DNA of 6,559 nt from Bacillota bacterium (GTDB lineage Bacteria > Bacillota > Clostridia > Oscillospirales > Ruminococcaceae): assembly GCA_023395695.1 (NCBI GenBank), contig JAEWYJ010000004.1, forward strand, positions 1 through 6,559, in the 5' to 3' direction. Below the pieces are notes generated by a model. It was not told the origin of the DNA and did no database searches. It worked only from the letters and a program-made list of their open reading frames with translations. Both the position numbers and the translations under genes were made by a program. Every line of letters starts with the position of its first letter. The first letter of the stretch is position 1. This document shows, one piece after another, positions 6,107-6,559 of this stretch.

Positions 6107-6248
6107 TGTACTCAAACGAACAAAAACACAGATATGCCGGTGAATTGTTTTGCGACTAACAGCGTCGCCGCCCCTGCCGGCTCCAAATAGCCGCGCTGAT
6201 CTCGCTTTGTTTTTATGTTGGTTTGCTATATCTGCAAGGAGGCATGAC
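6107..6248 (+). promoter_or_regulatory. Long structured leader before yqeG
   Basis: About 140 nt separate the predicted start of transcription from the yqeG ATG. CAGATAT (6129-6135) pairs with ATATCTG (6228-6234), ending two nt before the ribosome site AAGGAGG. Inside, GCCGG (6136-6140) pairs with CCGGC (6177-6181), and GCGAC (6152-6156) with GTCGC (6164-6168). I do not recognise a known riboswitch or T-box consensus. The pairings are seen; any regulatory role is inference. Confidence 0.35.
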
Positions 6249-6559
6249 ATGAGCATTTTCTACCCGCATGAACGGCACCCGACTATTCTGGATGTTTCCC
6301 CCCAGTCGATTGTCGAAAGCGGCTTTCGCGGTGTGATTCTCGACGTTGACAATACGCTGACCACCCACGACAACCCCGTGCCGTCCGACGGCGTTCTGGC
6401 CTGGCTGCAGCAGGCGCGTGAGGTGGGGCTAAAGCTTATTATTCTTTCAAACAATTCTGCTGTGCGGGTCAGTGCGTTTGCGCAATTGCTGGGGCTTGAT
6501 TTTGAATCCAACGGCAAAAAGCCGCTGCCTACCGGCTACCGGCGGGCGCTTACCCGGCT
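6249..6559 (+). CDS. yqeG: YqeG family HAD IIIA-type phosphatase, N-terminal part
   Basis: The first 103 codons are visible; the gene runs off the right edge (family members are about 170 aa). YqeG belongs to the HAD superfamily, whose members use an aspartate nucleophile to hydrolyse phosphate esters; the substrate of YqeG is not established as far as I know. Motif I is 'LDVDNTLT' (residues 31-38), with Asp32 as nucleophile and Asp34 as general acid/base. Motif II is Ser67 in 'IILSNNS' (64-70). 'NGKKPLPTGYRRAL' (88-101) carries the motif III lysine. The ATG at 6249 has AAGGAGG (6236-6242) 6 nt upstream; an ATG at 6244 reads straight into TGA. In Bacillus, yqeG heads the yqeGH-aroE-yqeI-nadD-yqeK-rsfS cluster, so its presence a few kb from rsfS on the same strand is notable. 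Confidence 0.93.
   Translation, partial: MSIFYPHERHPTILDVSPQSIVESGFRGVILDVDNTLTTHDNPVPSDGVLAWLQQAREVGLKLIILSNNSAVRVSAFAQLLGLDFESNGKKPLPTGYRRALTR

Noticed and set aside
6078..6156. Direct repeat TTGCGAC at 6078-6084 and 6150-6156
   Set aside because: Only 7 bp, and the first copy is badly spaced to act as a -35 box (11 bp to TATAAT); likely coincidence.

Overview
The window looks like chromosomal DNA of a Gram-positive anaerobe of the class Clostridia, possibly an Oscillospirales/Ruminococcaceae relative. That assignment is an inference. It rests on the gene order LCP protein - rsfS - leuS, strong AGGAGG-type ribosome binding sites, a TTG start for leuS, an XpaC-family protein and a YqeG phosphatase. 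Most genes favour G/C at third codon positions. I see no transposase, integrase, CRISPR array, tRNA or rRNA.

Bases 1-3467 are one tightly packed co-directional block. It holds the C-terminal part of a LytR-CpsA-Psr (LCP) cell-wall ligase, rsfS (ribosome silencing factor) and leuS (leucyl-tRNA synthetase). The gaps are 12 and 35 nt, so this is very probably the downstream half of an operon that begins outside the window. From 3481 a consensus sigma-A-type promoter drives rpsU (ribosomal protein S21, 58 aa) through a leader of about 70 nt that can fold in two competing ways. No terminator separates leuS from rpsU, so rpsU may also receive read-through. A strong terminator at 3816-3853 closes the unit, and a second inverted repeat follows it directly.

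Bases 3854-4116 contain no convincing gene. At 4117-4596 lies a small membrane-anchored or exported protein of unknown function. It converges on a minus-strand gene (4663-5958) for a three-helix membrane protein with an XpaC-family C-terminal domain, and a hairpin terminator between the two probably serves both strands. The xpaC-like gene diverges from a YqeG-family HAD phosphatase gene that runs off the right edge. The 290-nt divergent region carries a promoter for each direction, a perfect 10-bp palindrome inside the predicted xpaC promoter, and a leader of about 140 nt before yqeG that can fold.

Functionally, the left half concerns translation (tRNA charging, small-subunit protein, ribosome silencing) plus cell-wall polymer attachment. 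The right half holds envelope proteins of unclear role and a phosphatase whose homologue in Bacillus lies in the same conserved cluster as rsfS. The window is mostly ordinary housekeeping DNA. The points most worth a second look are the candidate RNA structures before rpsU and yqeG, the putative operator in the xpaC promoter, and the domain make-up of the XpaC-like protein.
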